Assembly (NCBI GenBank): GCA_951230915.1
Contig: OX579641.1
Location: forward strand, 22,670,254 to 22,734,253
Direction of reading: 5' to 3'
Length of the DNA: 64,000 bases
From: Antitrichia curtipendula
Taxonomy: Eukaryota > Streptophyta > Bryopsida > Hypnales > Leucodontaceae
Each line of letters starts with the position of its first letter. The stretch's first letter is position 1. Of this stretch, positions 1 through 12,654 are shown one piece after another. The notes beneath the pieces are model-generated. The model was not told where the DNA came from. It did not search any database and worked only from the letters and a program-made list of their open reading frames with translations. The position numbers and the translations under genes were made by a program.

Positions 1-3000
1 GAGGTATTAGAATTCACAGATTTGTACATTGTATATTTGTATTAGTACACCACTTGATGCAATAAATCTTGACTTGCAATAAGTCAATGTCTAATTGTGG
101 GATTTATTTTGTTTTCAATAATTTAAACCATTTTTTATATTGATGGAAAATTGACAAGGTAAAAATTTAGTAAATTTCTAATTTATAAATAGTTCTGACA
201 TATAACAAACTTGATTAAAACAATGACCTAGCGCTTAAAATCAACCTTGGACCACTTGTGTGGTAATATGGTGTGAACCACCATACTAGTTCACTTTTTA
301 GATTATAAAAAATATAAACATTATGGGTGAATTTGCAAGTCCGTAAGTGTTAGTATTATGGATAAGCTATAACCACGATTTAGGGAGTTTTCTGTGATAT
401 AGAGATAGGAATTGCACGGACTTAGGGTGAAAAGCTCAAAATGCAATTAGGAAAATCAATGGAAAAAGCCTAGGGAGAAAATAGGGATTTAAGACTAAAA
501 AGATTGTAAGCAAGATTTGATAAAGTAACCAAATTAGGCAAATGGTAAAATGTTTTTAAAATGAAAACAAAATCCTACAAATAGAAAATAATATTAAAAA
601 GCAAAAAAAAATAACAAAGATAAAAAACATGAAAGTGAAAAACAAAAAATAAAAAACAAAAAAATAAAAAACGAAAATGAAAATGAAAAACAAAATACTA
701 CAAATAGGAATGAAACTAAAAGTAAATTGAAAACCACAAAGAATAAGAAATATGAAAAAAGCATAAGAAAAGTTAATAAAATTAAAACTACTACTAGAAT
801 TCTACAATAGTGTTAGAAACACTAAAAATAGAGTAAAAACAATCATTTATGGGCGTTTGCACTAAATAGGCTCAATTTGCACCAAACTAGCACAGTTTCA
901 CTAATTTGGCACGTTTCACACTAAATTAGTGTTTTTACAGTAAAAGTAGTGATAGATGAACGAAATTAGGAAAAGAACCCCATTAGGAGTGGGGGTATTA
1001 GCAAAATTAGGGTTGCAAGCTCTTTCTCTCTCCTTTTTTGCAAATTTTTGTGTGTATGTGTGTTTTTGGAGGAATGTTGAGGATGTGGGCGTTTTTGAAC
1101 ACGAATTGAGAGAAATTAAGAAAGGGAACCATGTAGGACAATTTGTCGTAGTAGGTCCACTCATTGGTGAAAAATGAGTGAAGAGAAATGAGTTTATTTA
1201 GGTCAGATGGAAAAGTAGATGGAAGGATGGAAGAAAATTAGGATTTAATGAGATTTGAAGGAGACCAACAACTTTGACGGAAGATTGCGGAAGATTAGCA
1301 AGCTAGATGGAGCTGAATTTTATAGGGGTGGTGCGCCTCAAAGTCAGCTTTCCAAAAACGTATGGCTCGACTAATTTGGAGCAGGGACAAAGAACTGGTG
1401 AACGTTTTTGTAGAGAGAGGTCTGCTGTCGCAAGAAATTTAGAGACGCAACTTTGGAGGGCAAGATCTAACAAACTACAAAGGCAATGCAGCTAAAAATT
1501 GATTGGATTGTGCGAGTGGGAAGTGGCTTTCTATGGAGCCTAAGCTCGCCCCATTTGGAGCAAAATCAAAGCGACAGTGGTCATTTTTGTGGCCGGTAGT
1601 CTACTGTGGAATTCAAGGTTTTATTTTTCTTAGCTTTCTTACTTGTTTTAAATTGCAATGTTCATTGCACCTTCCCTAAACTTGTTGATTTGGGGGGGGG
1701 GACTATATGATTTCATGCTAATGGCTTGTGAAATTGGAATCTATGAGTGGGTGAATGTTGTAAATGCTTATGGGTGTATCTACAAATGCATGATGAATGA
1801 GCTCATTTTTTAGGGTTTTAGAGCAAGCATGGAAGCGCTATCCAAATTGGGTCACGAATAGGGTTGGATGTATGAATGATGAAATGGAAGTAAGAAATTA
1901 ATTACCTAAGTTGAGGTGGTGCGTGCCTTATGTTGAATTCTATGAACTTAAGTGGAGGTCAAAACAAGAGACCTATGTAAATGTAAATTTCAGTCTTGGT
2001 AAGAATGATTTGTGTGTTGTGAACATTTTTTAGGACTCCATTTGACCATTTTGGATCCAAATTGGGAGTTTTAGGGGGGACTTTTGGTCTAGGAGGTTAC
2101 CCTACTTCTTAGACATGGATTAGGATGATTTTTGGAGTGTTAGGATATGTTTTTAATGATGTTAGGTGGGCTGCCTCGATATTGCATTAGAATTTTAAGA
2201 CAATTTGGAGTGTGGTAAACTAGGAGTCCATTGCTTGGAAGCTAAATAGTTTAGTGGTCATATACACTCGCCTCGGCCAAACTCTAGGGGTGGTTTTTTC
2301 TACGACAGTAAAAATCACTCATATATGGCTAGTCTACCAAGACCATAATTCTACTAGTATAGGGAATTTTGTTAAAATGGTAATCATTTCGCAAATTTGG
2401 CACTTTTACAATTAGCCCATGTGGTTTGAAATTTGTAACTATTCTACATGGTTTAGACTGCGTGGTCTGAAAATGGCGTGTAAAATATCACCAGCCTTTT
2501 TAAATGAAATTATCTATTAGTGTTATAATTCACACTTAAAATCAAGTTTGCATTCTTTGACCTAAATCAATACATGAGACTTTTTTTTAATATAGTTGCT
2601 ATTGAAAATTATATATTGAAAAAAATTGATAATTTTCTAAATATGATGCAATATAAAATGAATTTTTGAAGTTCAACAATATGATATATTTCAAACCGTT
2701 CTTTGCATTAAAGTGTGCAAGCACTAAATCCTTTGGACTACTTGTATCTAAAGAAAGAACACATAATATAGCATTTTTGTTTAGTGACACCTTTCAAGCA
2801 CTTTGAAGAATCAAACAAGGTTTGCAAAAAGACCCTGATGTCCTCTAAACCACCACAATCTTTTAAAAGTGACCAATGGAAATGGAAGAGTTCTACGGAG
2901 TATTATACAAGCAATGGAAGTTGAGGCCATCATTCTTCAAGGATGCTTATTTAACCTCTAATGACTCAAGCAACCATTTTCTAGTTACTACCCCACTTTT

Positions 3001-3170
3001 GAGCTTATTATTCTTAATTTTGAATTTTTCCAAAAGTAATGATTATTTTTAGAAAATAGACTGCGTTATGAATCTAGTGGTGGTAGTTTCATCAAATTCC
3101 AAGTTAAACTCCTCCTTGTAGAATTTTTTAAAAGTTGAGTGATGTAGTGTGGATTACAATGACATTAGAA
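1..3170. other. AT-rich intergenic DNA, no gene seen
   Basis: No reading frame here has convincing protein character. A strongly A-rich stretch lies near 590-770, and a short G run at about 1690. Short open frames near 920-1180 and 1307-1495 look like chance. I found no link to the repeat families described elsewhere in the window. Confidence 0.6.
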
Positions 3171-3171
3171 T

Positions 3172-3480
3172 GTGAGCCTAGAAATGAAAGCCTATGAGCC
3201 TTGTGCCTAGGCATAAGTAGGTACTTTATAATTATTGAAGGTGCTTAATATAACATATGTACTTATAAAGATAAGTATCTTATAACCATGAAAGGTGCTT
3301 ATAACATAGGTACTTAAAATATAGGCACCTATAATATAAATATCCTATAATCATAAAAAGTGCTTATAACATAGACACCTATAATATAAATATCCTATAA
3401 TCATTAAAGGTGCTTATTATATAGGCACTTGTAATATAGGAACATAGGCTCCTATGCTCACATGCTAGCATTGTATCCCT
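3172..3480. repeat. Degenerate tandem array, about 45-55 bp unit
   Basis: Phrases such as GGTGCTTATAACATAG and TATCCTATAATCAT recur about five times with drift in spacing. The array is bracketed by a CCTATGAGCCTTG-like start and a CACATGCTAG end. The same bracket and unit style recur at about 30085-30310, so this is a dispersed family and not a single local expansion. Confidence 0.7.
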
Positions 3481-4296
3481 AGTGTGTATTATAGCTCATA
3501 TTTTGGAGGTTTGATCTGGGTATGGACTAAAAAGTTAGCCAACCAATGTGATTGTTGCCCACCTCAGAAGAGAAAATCCACCTCGAATTAAAGGAAAAAT
3601 CCAAAAAGCTCAAGGAGAAGACAAGTCTTCCATCCTTGTTTTTCTTACAAACACTACTCTCATTTCAATGACCACAGTGCATATATTGCAAGCTCCACTA
3701 TAAATTGAAAATGCTCAAAATGTTGTGAAATATTAGATGAACATTCTCAACTTCCTTGTCTTTCATTGAGTACTAAAAGGTCATCATTTCAAAATATTCT
3801 CACTAAGATATGCTCCATCAAAGTGCACTGCCTTGTTTTTCCATGGACCCAAATAATACTTCATACTAAAATACTTACTAAATTGTACAGTCAAATAATC
3901 TGAATATTTTTGAGGTGCTCATTTTTAATGTGAACTTCAAGATCCTATGGTTACGTTCTATTAGGGGTTAAGAGAATTCTAGTGACATGCATAGGTGTCC
4001 TATGCTTTCAACTTCATAAATTTGTAAAATATAAGGGAAATGTTGAAAAATTATAGAACATCTTAAGTTGATGTCAGTCACTAATAAGGTCATTAAAAAA
4101 TAAATTGGAATTGGACCTTTCTACCTTAGGAGATTGTCAAACGAGAAAAAGTGGTGCTTTTCAGATTTCCTCCTTGACATAATTTCATGTTAGTTTAGGA
4201 TACAAGGTTGAAAATGGGAACTTGTTGGATTTGACCAAACGGAAAGAGGTTTTACATCAACTGAACTACTGAAGCTATTATGAGAAAGTTTGAGTG
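3481..4296. other. Intergenic DNA, nothing recognised
   Basis: AT-rich sequence with no supportable gene or repeat. Confidence 0.5.
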
Positions 4297-4443
4297 TTAC
4301 CTAACTAAGGATATGTTTCCACTTGGTGTTAAAAATGTTGTTAGTGAGGGTCTTAGGAATGCATTTACACCTACTTCTAGACCAGATTCACATTCCAAAC
4401 GACACCTCTAACACCAAGTGGAAACATATCCTTAGTAAGGTAA
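4297..4443. mobile_element. 147-bp hairpin element (35-bp arms)
   Basis: The arms at 4297-4331 and 4409-4443 are inverted copies, 34 of 35 bases matching, separated by a 77-base loop. Both arms start TTACC and carry the core CTAAGGATATGTTTCC. The RNA would fold into one long hairpin. It looks like a miniature inverted-repeat element. A small-RNA hairpin is possible but there is no direct sign of it. Confidence 0.75.
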
Positions 4444-4851
4444 TATGCTCTTAAAACAACCATTTAAGGGCTGGTCGGCCTTTATCACAGGCTTCCATGC
4501 ATATAAATATTTTTAGATCTTTTTTCAAAGAAAGAAAAATAGATGTGGAACCTAGTACAAGTGGTTTTGTATTTTTCCAAGCATTTTTGAATTACTTATA
4601 AATTTTCAAAGATTCAGGGCATAGGCACCTAGTATTTGTAAACATAGGTCTTCCAAAATCATTCCACTTGCAACTTGTAAAGAAATGTGCGGAAATCAAA
4701 GATAATGATTGGCTATTGCAATAGAAAAACAAATTTTCCTCCATGCATTCAATTGCTAAACTGGTCCATTTAAGGATCAGCCCATCTCCATTCTCCACCT
4801 AAAAATAGTGACGGTTTGAAGAAGATGGACGCTTTTAGAGCACACTAAGGT
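4436..4851. mobile_element. TAAGGT-family inverted-repeat element, copy D1
   Basis: This copy resembles 7991-8404 along almost its whole length, including shared phrases such as TTTAAGGGCTG, AAGCATTTTTGAATTA and AATGATTGGCT. The ends are inverted: a TAAGGTAATATGCTC-like left end and a GAGCACACT right end. The right border is blurred because the next element (4846-5236) abuts it. I saw no coding capacity. Confidence 0.65.
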
Positions 4852-5236
4852 GAAAACACCCATTCCCGTCCCTGTACCTTGCCATGGACCCTAGACTCAC
4901 CCAATTATGTCCCTAGACTTTAGTTAATCTGTCAGCCAAATGCTTGGCTTTAATTGGCTGACATATTTGAAGGACACTTACCAATATCTGACTGGCTTAA
5001 GAGCTGATTTCCGCAGGGCTCAGTTTTGGGTGCACCTACATGACGGTTCCAGTGATCTAGAGACCCACAACTTTGAAAAATCATAGAAATTACATATGAC
5101 ATCCGAAAAATCTAATTTTTTTTTGGAAAATTCATGATTTTCTCTCGCTAACATCAGAAATTTTTTATTTTTTTGAAATGATGCCTCCAAGTATGCTGAA
5201 TTCCTTAAAGTGACGGTTTTGGGTGCTTCCACCTTA
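4846..5236. mobile_element. TAAGGTG...CACCTTA element upstream of TBCA
   Basis: The termini are inverted: TAAGGTGAAAACACCC at the left and the complement of a TAAGGTGGAAGCACCC-type sequence at the right. The terminal TA is compatible with a TA target site. The element stops about 90 bp before the TATA box at 5326, so it may form part of the TBCA upstream region. It is non-coding. Confidence 0.6.
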
Positions 5237-5325
5237 CCTTATCTAAAATAAAATAAAATGAAAGTGCTACAAGAGCACTGTTCAGTGTAACTACGTTGAG
5301 TTTCGTATAACGAAGAAATATACCG

Positions 5326-5333
5326 TATAAATA
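5326..5333 (+). promoter_or_regulatory. Candidate TATA box of TBCA
   Basis: TATAAATA lies 198 bp upstream of the TBCA start codon in GC-flanked sequence. Transcription would then start near 5360, leaving a leader of about 160 bases. The leader's short upstream frame runs into the TBCA start region but does not look coding. Confidence 0.55.
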
Positions 5334-5523
5334 CGTAGAGACAGTACTGTTCCCAGAAAACTGAAGCCCATGGCTCAGCAAAGAAGAAGCCAGTCAAGCA
5401 CACTTGTCGAGTCGATCACACCCAACAATCTTGCTCCCTGCAGCAATTCATCAGTTACACCATTGTCTTGCAAATTTTAGAGAAGAGCTGGTTCTCACAC
5501 AATTTTTTGCTGTCCACATTGCC

Positions 5524-7512
5524 ATGGCGAGCTTGAAGGACTTGAAGGTGAAGACCGGTGTGTGCAAGCGCACGCTCAAGGAGTTCCAGTCGTACGAGTC
5601 CGAGGAGAAGCGCGAGGCCGCCAAGACGCAGTCCATGCGCGACAACAATGCCGACCCCTATGACCTCAAGCAGCAAGTACATACCGGATCAACAAAACCC
5701 ATCAGACACATCTTGTTCGTTTTCTTGCAATTGATGTATGTTTCTTGTGTTCTTGAAAATCGCGATTGATCGTTCCGTTTGGTACTTCTGTGGCAGGTGA
5801 ATGTGCTGGCGGAGTCGAGGATGATGATCCCCGATTGCAGGCGCCGCTTGGAGGCCGCGCTTGACGCGCTGCGAGAGCTTGTTGTAAGTTTTTCGAACTT
5901 CTTTTCGTTTTAGGGTTTAGGGAGGTTTCGAAATGGGTATTAACGCACTCTAGAATTGGACATTGATTTTGGAGTTTGAGAATTTCTCGTGTTGTGTGCA
6001 AATGTGGTTGGAGAAATTTTTGTATGGCAAGTTGTGAACATTTTTGAGAGTGCGGGTGGATGCAATTTTGTCCCCTCTGGGAGTGTCCTTAGAGAGGGTG
6101 GAGTGTATTGTTGCTGTATGATTATTGCACTCCTTAGGGTTCTAGAAGCTTCTGAAATGGCAGAGTACAGTCAATCCTCTCTGATTTTGCACTCTATTGT
6201 TTGCATATTTCATCTGTATTTCCTGAATCTGTCATATTGTGTACACATCTGATTTGAGCAACTTTCACATGTCCAGTTGTGAACATTTGTTAGGGTGCAT
6301 TTGTGCTTGGAGTCAGTGTCATTAGAGAGGGTTGAGTGTATTAATTTGCCGTCGTTTAGGGCATGGGACAGAATTCGAGTGATCATTGAATTCTTTAGCA
6401 TTCCATAAGCTTCTGAAATGGTAGATTACTGTCAACCCTTTGTAATGACACATTCCATGAATGTCTTTAGAATCCATCACATCTTGTATTGGAACTTCCA
6501 CATAGCCAGTTGTGAAGACATGTGTGAGTGCATGTTGTGAAGCCCATTTCTCGCCCTGACGTAGTGTCATTAGTGAGGATTGAGAGTATAGGGGCTCAGC
6601 CAGATCACTGCACCACCTAAAGTTCCACCAGCTTCCGAAATATGTTTTCCTTTCTTTAGAGTATGGGACACAGCCATAACGATCATTGCACTCTTAACCC
6701 TAAAGGATCACAAGGCCACCAGGTGGCTTCTGCGACACAGTTTTTTTCAACCCCGGTCCTTTATAGGGGTTAATGACTAGGTTGTGGAAAATAGTACATG
6801 CTGAGCTGTGCAATCAGCAATGAATGGACTTTTCTCACAACCAGGCTTCAGAGTTGAGTTTATCTTTCATAATCTTGAGGACTTTACACTGATATGTGCT
6901 CCAATGGCAGCAATCTACAGCAAGAAATTCTTGGTAACTAAGAATATATCATAATAGAATCGGGAAAGAAGGGAGTGACTACGGTAACTCCTCTTTTTGA
7001 ATTGTTTGCATATCATCTGCAGATTATAAGTCCACATTAGGGTATTAATTATCAGTCCTCATGAGGGGGTTTTTAATCGTGGTGAAGCAAAAAATCCTTG
7101 CGGAAATTGAGTTTGTGTCTGGAAAGAGGGGATTGATTATGACTCATAACGCAACTCCTCTTCTTGAACGGTTTCTTGTCACCTAGAGATTATAAGTTCT
7201 CATTGTGGTTGTAAAAATTTTCGACTTCAGATGTTCAATTTTCTCATTTATTTCGAAATTTGCATGATTCTGGCCCCCAGAATTATGCATCAATTACCAT
7301 TCCTCTCGTAGAGATTTCAAATCACGTCTCCCAAATTGCCTCCATTCTTAGATTCAAATCTTGAACTGTCTCACCCTATTGAGATTACGGCTCATTTCGA
7401 TGTGATGCTGTTGTGACAGGCCGAAGCAGAGAACGAGGAGACATGTCAAGGGAGCGAGGAATTGGCAGCAGCGCAGGTACTGGTCGTGGAAGTGGAGCCC
7501 ATGTTTCGGTGA
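5524..7512 (+). CDS. TBCA: Tubulin-folding cofactor A, three exons
   Basis: The exons are 5524-5676, 5797-5883 and 7420-7512. All junctions are GT-AG and phase 0, giving 110 aa. The protein binds beta-tubulin as a chaperone in the tubulin-folding pathway in the cytosol; the Arabidopsis counterpart is KIESEL. The family signature is visible: MASLKDLKVKTGVCKR at the N terminus, EAAKT around residue 31, DPYDLKQQ around 44, then ESRMMIPDCRRRLEAAL. These blocks form the three-helix bundle of the family, whose usual length is about 110-120 aa. The last exon is acidic and diverges, ending in VEPMFR. The ATG at 5524 sits in a good GCCATGGC context. Intron 1 is 120 bp and intron 2 is 1,536 bp. The first-exon frame runs on into intron 1 but does not resemble the family there. 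A candidate poly(A) signal AATAAA is at 7890-7895. Confidence 0.95.
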
Positions 7513-7990
7513 ATCAGGGGACTACGTTTGCTGCTTACATTGTATATGGTGCCGACCCTCCTCAGTGGCCGTGTGAAATGTTCTACTATTCCTGTAACCA
7601 AACTCAGATTTCTTCTGTTCTCAACACATCTCGTTAGTTGTTGAATTGCTTGGTTTGGAGTTGTTCTCAACTCAAATCAGTTGGGCATTCTTTCCCGGAA
7701 AGCAATTGTGAAAAGTGACCTTGTTTCATTTGGTGTTGGCTTGAGTGTTTCGTTCAAGTTAGTGTCAAATGTGAAGTCTTCCATACTAAGTCTAATCTGG
7801 ATCATAGATTCTCAGTGCACATACCTTGTGTTACAGTAGAGTTGCATTGATTAGGCACCTACAATAAGTTCATGTAGCGTGTATTTAGCAATAAAAAAAT
7901 GTGCACGCATTCAACAGAAACTTCAAATTGGTGCTACATATTTGCATGATCAAAATTCATCAAATGAGTTGTAAAATATATTAAAAAGAC
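7513..7990 (+). other. TBCA 3' untranslated region and downstream DNA
   Basis: No coding sequence is apparent. AATAAA at 7890-7895, about 380 bp after the stop, is a plausible poly(A) signal. The first TAAGGT-type element begins at 7991. Confidence 0.5.
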
Positions 7991-8404
7991 TAAGGTAGTA
8001 GTCTCTAAAAGCGACCCTTTAAGGGCTGATTCGCCTTTTTCATAGGTTTGTATGATTAAAAATATTTTTAGCTCATTTTTCAGAGAAAGTCAAATAGATG
8101 CCGAATGTAACACAAGTGGTTTCATATTTTTTAAAGCATTTTTGAATTAGTTATGAATTTTCAAAGATTTCTATTGTAGGTACCTATTTGTGACCCTAGG
8201 TCTCCCAAAATCTGTCCCCTTGCAACTTCTAAAGTGATTTGAGGAAATCAAGATCAATGATTGGCTCTTGCAATAGAAAAACAATTTTTCCTTGATGCAT
8301 TCAATAGCTAAAGTGGTCCATTCAAGGATCACCTGCAATCCATTCTACAACTAATTATAGGGTCGATTTGAAGGAGAGGGTCGCAATTACAACACACTAC
8401 CTTA
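7991..8404. mobile_element. TAAGGT-family inverted-repeat element, copy D2
   Basis: Second copy of the 4436-4851 element, alignable over about 400 bp. The left end is TAAGGTAGTAGTCTCTAAAA. The right end is inverted and closes with ACACTACCTTA, so the ends pair as AAGGTAGT... with a flanking TA. It is non-coding and presumably a non-autonomous DNA transposon. Confidence 0.7.
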
Positions 8405-11390
8405 CACAATTTTTTTTTCAAGATATGAAGTATTCACATTCTGAAAGACGCTGGCATCAATACAACTGCCTACTTGAAGTCTACTTTAGAGTAGTACCGT
8501 TGTTGACTCTAATTACAATACTCACTTTATGAGGCATAGTAGAAATGAAAACTTAGTTCAAGTATGACAATAAATTCTTTTCATTAGAGAGAAGATGGTG
8601 CCTCTACAAATTGAACCAACAATCCAAATAAAAAATATTTTGTAATGCCAAATTCCAAAGTCACTTCCATAATTTATGAACCATGAGGTCTTGCCTCCAT
8701 GAAGTGTAGTGTAATAAAAGGCTGTCTTTTGAGTGGACAGTGAGGGACGCCTTCACAATCCACTCAAAAAGACCCCCACCTGATTTATTTTTTAATTAAA
8801 ATTTTTTTTTACCCCACCCGCACCCCCCTAATGCATTTTTATTGTGGTTAAGTTTTGAAAAATCAATTAAATTTTTTTTCCCTCCCCCCCCCCTCCCCCC
8901 ACCCTCCCAACCCTTTTGTAATTTTGAGGTGGGGTGGGAGTGGCAATGGATATGGTATATATCCATTGCATATCTGTATTTGTACCATGTGTATATCCGT
9001 ATCCGTATCCGCATCGTGTATATATATTTGGATTCATATACGTACTATACATATATTCGTACATGACTACGTATCCGTATATAAATCAACGGCAGGAGGA
9101 GGGGGAGGATTTTTTTTCCAAAAAAAATCAAAGGTTGTCATTTTTTTCTATGGAAGGGGGGGGGGACTAATTCCCAGGAGGGTGTAATCACAATAGATAG
9201 TGTAGTAACTTGGTAACCATTTTTGTCTAGCTGTCTTACTACAAATTTCTATGGGTTTACAAAAAATCATGGTTGTTTTGTCACCATCTCATTTATAACA
9301 CAATACAATTTGTAGAAATGCACAATTTGGCTAAACTTAATATTATTGTTCAACATATCACTTGATTGATGAGTTAGTTGAAAGGAAGTTGCATGAAGTA
9401 CAAATATGTGAATCCTAAAATGAACGTCAACTAATTTTGAGTTTATGGATCCAATTTTCAAGAAATAGGTTCTAGCATATGGATAGACACGGAAATGAAG
9501 TCAAAACAAAAAACAGGCCCAGCAATGAATTCAAACCTAAAACATAAATGCTACTCCTAAAATTTAGTTTTTTCCTTTTTACAAAGAAATGTAAATAACC
9601 TGAAAGTTAGCAAAAGCAATTTTGATTTTGGAAAATTGAACAAGGTTTTTTATTCCAATTCAACATGGTAGTTTCACAAGGAAGTATTTTTGAATTCTTT
9701 GTAGGCACTATATTGAAAATCCCCTTCTACAATGATATGGTTTATCAAAATACAAGAATTGAATGTGGCAATTACAAAAAAAGGTGAGACATGGAATTTT
9801 ATTAAGGGGCAATTTGTGCATTTTTTAGTGTTATTTGAAGTTGTCCCCACCTCCAAATCAATTCAATTTATGAAATTTAGTATTCTAAAATGTAGATTTA
9901 TACCTCTAAAATCTAACTTTAATGTAGATTTCCATGCATGAAATCAATACAATTTATAGATTTTGAAGGCTCAAATCTAACTAATATGTAGATTTTCCAA
10001 TCTCATTGATTTGTAAATTTAAGAGTATTTAATCTAGATCCTTTTCTAGGTTTCATGAGTTCAAAATATTAGTAATATGTAGATTTCATTGTTTAAATAT
10101 TTAACAATTTCATATATTGTAAAATTTCTAAGGTTTCTAAAATACACAAATCCTATAAATATAAGATTTCTACAAATAGAATTCATTGCCTTGGAGGTTA
10201 ACAACTTACAAGTCATGTGTGATCAACCTCATAATACTGTTGATAATTAATATGGAACAATTGCATCTTGAAAAATCTACCTAATATTAGGTGGAAACAA
10301 CATTGAAATGTAAGATGTGTCAATGTATTGTAAAGTTTGCCAATTTGAATTGCACACATGCGATTTGAGGAGAATTTTTTAAAATCCTTGCAAACCCCCC
10401 CATGATTTCCTTATGTATAGGAATTCTTTGAAGATTCCTTCCACAATGACATTAGAACACCAAGAAACATAGGGATTGGTAGAACCTAGAAGGAAAAAAC
10501 TACTGAATTTCCTTCTTTTTCATAGTAAATTCCAAACAACTACTTTGTGATTGTCCTTGCATGCAAATTATAGACTTTAGTCAAAAAAAATTGAAATTGA
10601 ATCAAATGTAGCTAGGGAATTTTATAACCATCATCAACAATCAAACAAAAATAACAACTTGTAAGTCCAATTGTATAATTAATTTAATTTAAAATATGTT
10701 GTTGAATCCTTTTTGCAAACCTATAACATTCTTGTACAAGAGCATTGTATGGTGGTCCACAATACATGGACATGATTGCATTCAAGATTCATTAGAAAAA
10801 AATGGGGCCTCAAGAGGGCTCCTAGACTTTAGTTAAATTGGCTATATTCCATCATCTAAAACTAAAATCTATACTTGTCCTAGTTGGTGGTCTAAATTAA
10901 TCCTTTTCTAAAAATACATGTCACAATCACAATTTTTGGTTTGTGGAATATTTCCAATTTAACAAAATTGATGTTCTTAATATTGTGTATATGACAATTG
11001 TAAATATTAGTAGTAAATTGGAATTAGAATGTGTTGAAGCCTAAGAGAAGCCAGTGATTCCCCACACAATGTTGAAATGACATTTCAACAAATTTAGTAG
11101 ATTTTGGAGGATGTTGTTTCAACCACTCTATGGAAACAACATTTTCAAGCAATAATTTTGTTTCAATCAACGAATTTGGTAGATTTTGGAGGACGTCTCT
11201 GCCTGCCATGTGAAATCCATGTAATCAATCATTACGGATTTTTCATCCATAAATCAAATATTTCATCCATTTGTACACGGGTATTTACATTAGGCAATCT
11301 CCTCATTGTCAGGAATTCCAAAAATAACTGGAGGCAAAATGACTTAAATAACAGAAGACAAAATTTCAAGTCTTTCTTTACTTAGAGAAT
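8405..11390. other. Intergenic DNA, no gene seen
   Basis: Mostly AT-rich. A polypyrimidine tract (8878-8912) is followed by a region of repeated GTATCC/ATATCC phrases at about 8940-9085. A TCATTAGAAAAAAATGGGGC phrase near 10785 resembles one arm of the hairpin at 16981-17150. No supportable reading frame is present. Confidence 0.5.
8878..8912. repeat. Polypyrimidine (C/T) tract
   Basis: An uninterrupted run of T and C, mainly C, broken only by one or two A near its end. Its complement is a G-rich purine strand able to adopt unusual structures. A G run also occurs near 9160. Confidence 0.7.
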
Positions 11391-11666
11391 TAAGGTAGTA
11401 TGCTCTTAAAGTGCCACTGACCTTAAACCGCCATCTATACCCTGTGTACATCTCCAGAATCAATTCTGTACCTATGTGGAAGAAACGCTTTTAAAACCAA
11501 ACTTTGTTCTATAATAACTTTTGCATACAGTATCCAAATGTTCAATTCTTTGATGCGCTAGAACCTCCTTTCACTTGCCAACAAGAGCATATGAAAATTT
11601 GACCAATTTAAAAATTGTAACTAGGCTCAGTAGCAAAAAATGGCAATTTGGGGGGTACCCACCTTA
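11391..11666 (+). mobile_element. Short TIR element family B, copy 1
   Basis: A 276-bp unit with a TAAGGTAGTATGCTC left end and a GGGGTACCCACCTTA right end. The inner sequence, with phrases AACTTTTGCATA, AACCTCCTTTCACTTGCC and AACTAGGCTCAGTAGC, recurs at 12388-12654 and, inverted, at 17399-17713. It has no coding potential. The flanking TA on both sides fits a TA target site. Confidence 0.75.
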
Positions 11667-12387
11667 CTAGCTTCAAGATGATCAAAACGAAGAATCTAAA
11701 GGCTTGATACAAACTTCTAAGTAAGCTTACTCACTTTTAAATAAATGCAAGTTGAAGCAAGCATTGACTATATAATAAATTACTCAAACATTAAGGTAGT
11801 CAACCTCATTCCAACCATTTAAGCAATTTACTGCATTTCTAGTGTGCATTTTGGTGAGGGGAAAAATCCCTTTTGGAGAAATAGATTTGAGGAGGGTTCC
11901 AGAATTTGTTCTTTTTTTTCCCTCATATTAAACAAAATAATTATGAATTTTTTTTGGAATTTTTTGGTTCAATTCATTCTTGTTATATAGGACATTACAT
12001 TTCCAACCCTAGGCTAATTACAAAATTGACCATGCTTCAAAGTAGGTGATAATTGTGGCTTCCAATGTACATCATTTGATCATTGTATGCTTTCAATGTA
12101 CACCTCCCGGACATTTGTATTGCTTGAGCTGTCATCTAATCACGTGAGCTGTCACCCTAAACCACAATTTGTCAGAAACAAAGCTGTCTAACTAACAAGA
12201 AGAGGGTGTAGTCGGAAAGAGGTCGGCTACCTTAGGCACTCTAAGTGAGCATCTATAATACATGCTCTCAAAATAAACCTTGTAATGGCAGATGTAGGGG
12301 CAGAAAAACGGACATGGAAGTAACATGGAGCATGATGGTCGCATTGGAGTGCTCATATAATTCAAACACACTTTTTGAATTGTACTA
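11667..12387. other. Intergenic DNA between two family B copies
   Basis: AT-rich, with no gene recognised. Confidence 0.5.
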
Positions 12388-12654
12388 TAAGGTAGGCACC
12401 CCCAAAATGGCACCTGACCTTAAAGCGCCATCTACAGGTTGTGTACATTTCCAAAATCAGTTATGTGCCTATTTGGATGGAGTGCTAAACTTTGACCCTT
12501 AATAACTTTTGCATACGATGTCCAAATGCCACGTTCTCTGGTGCGTTGGAACCTCCTTTCACTTGCCAACAAGAATATATGAAAATTTGACCAGTCTAAT
12601 AGTAGTAACTAGGCTCAGTAGCAAAAAGTGGCGGTTTTGGGTGTACCCACCTTA
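12388..12654 (+). mobile_element. Short TIR element family B, copy 2
   Basis: A 267-bp copy with good termini: TAAGGTAGGCACCCCCAAAA at the left and the inverted GTTTTGGGTGTACCCACCTTA-type end at the right. It is the clearest member for defining the inverted termini. It is non-coding. Confidence 0.8.

Noticed and set aside
5404..5769. A single 121-codon frame across TBCA exon 1
   Set aside because: Family similarity begins only at the ATG at 5524 and stops exactly at the GT donor at 5677; the rest is leader and intron.
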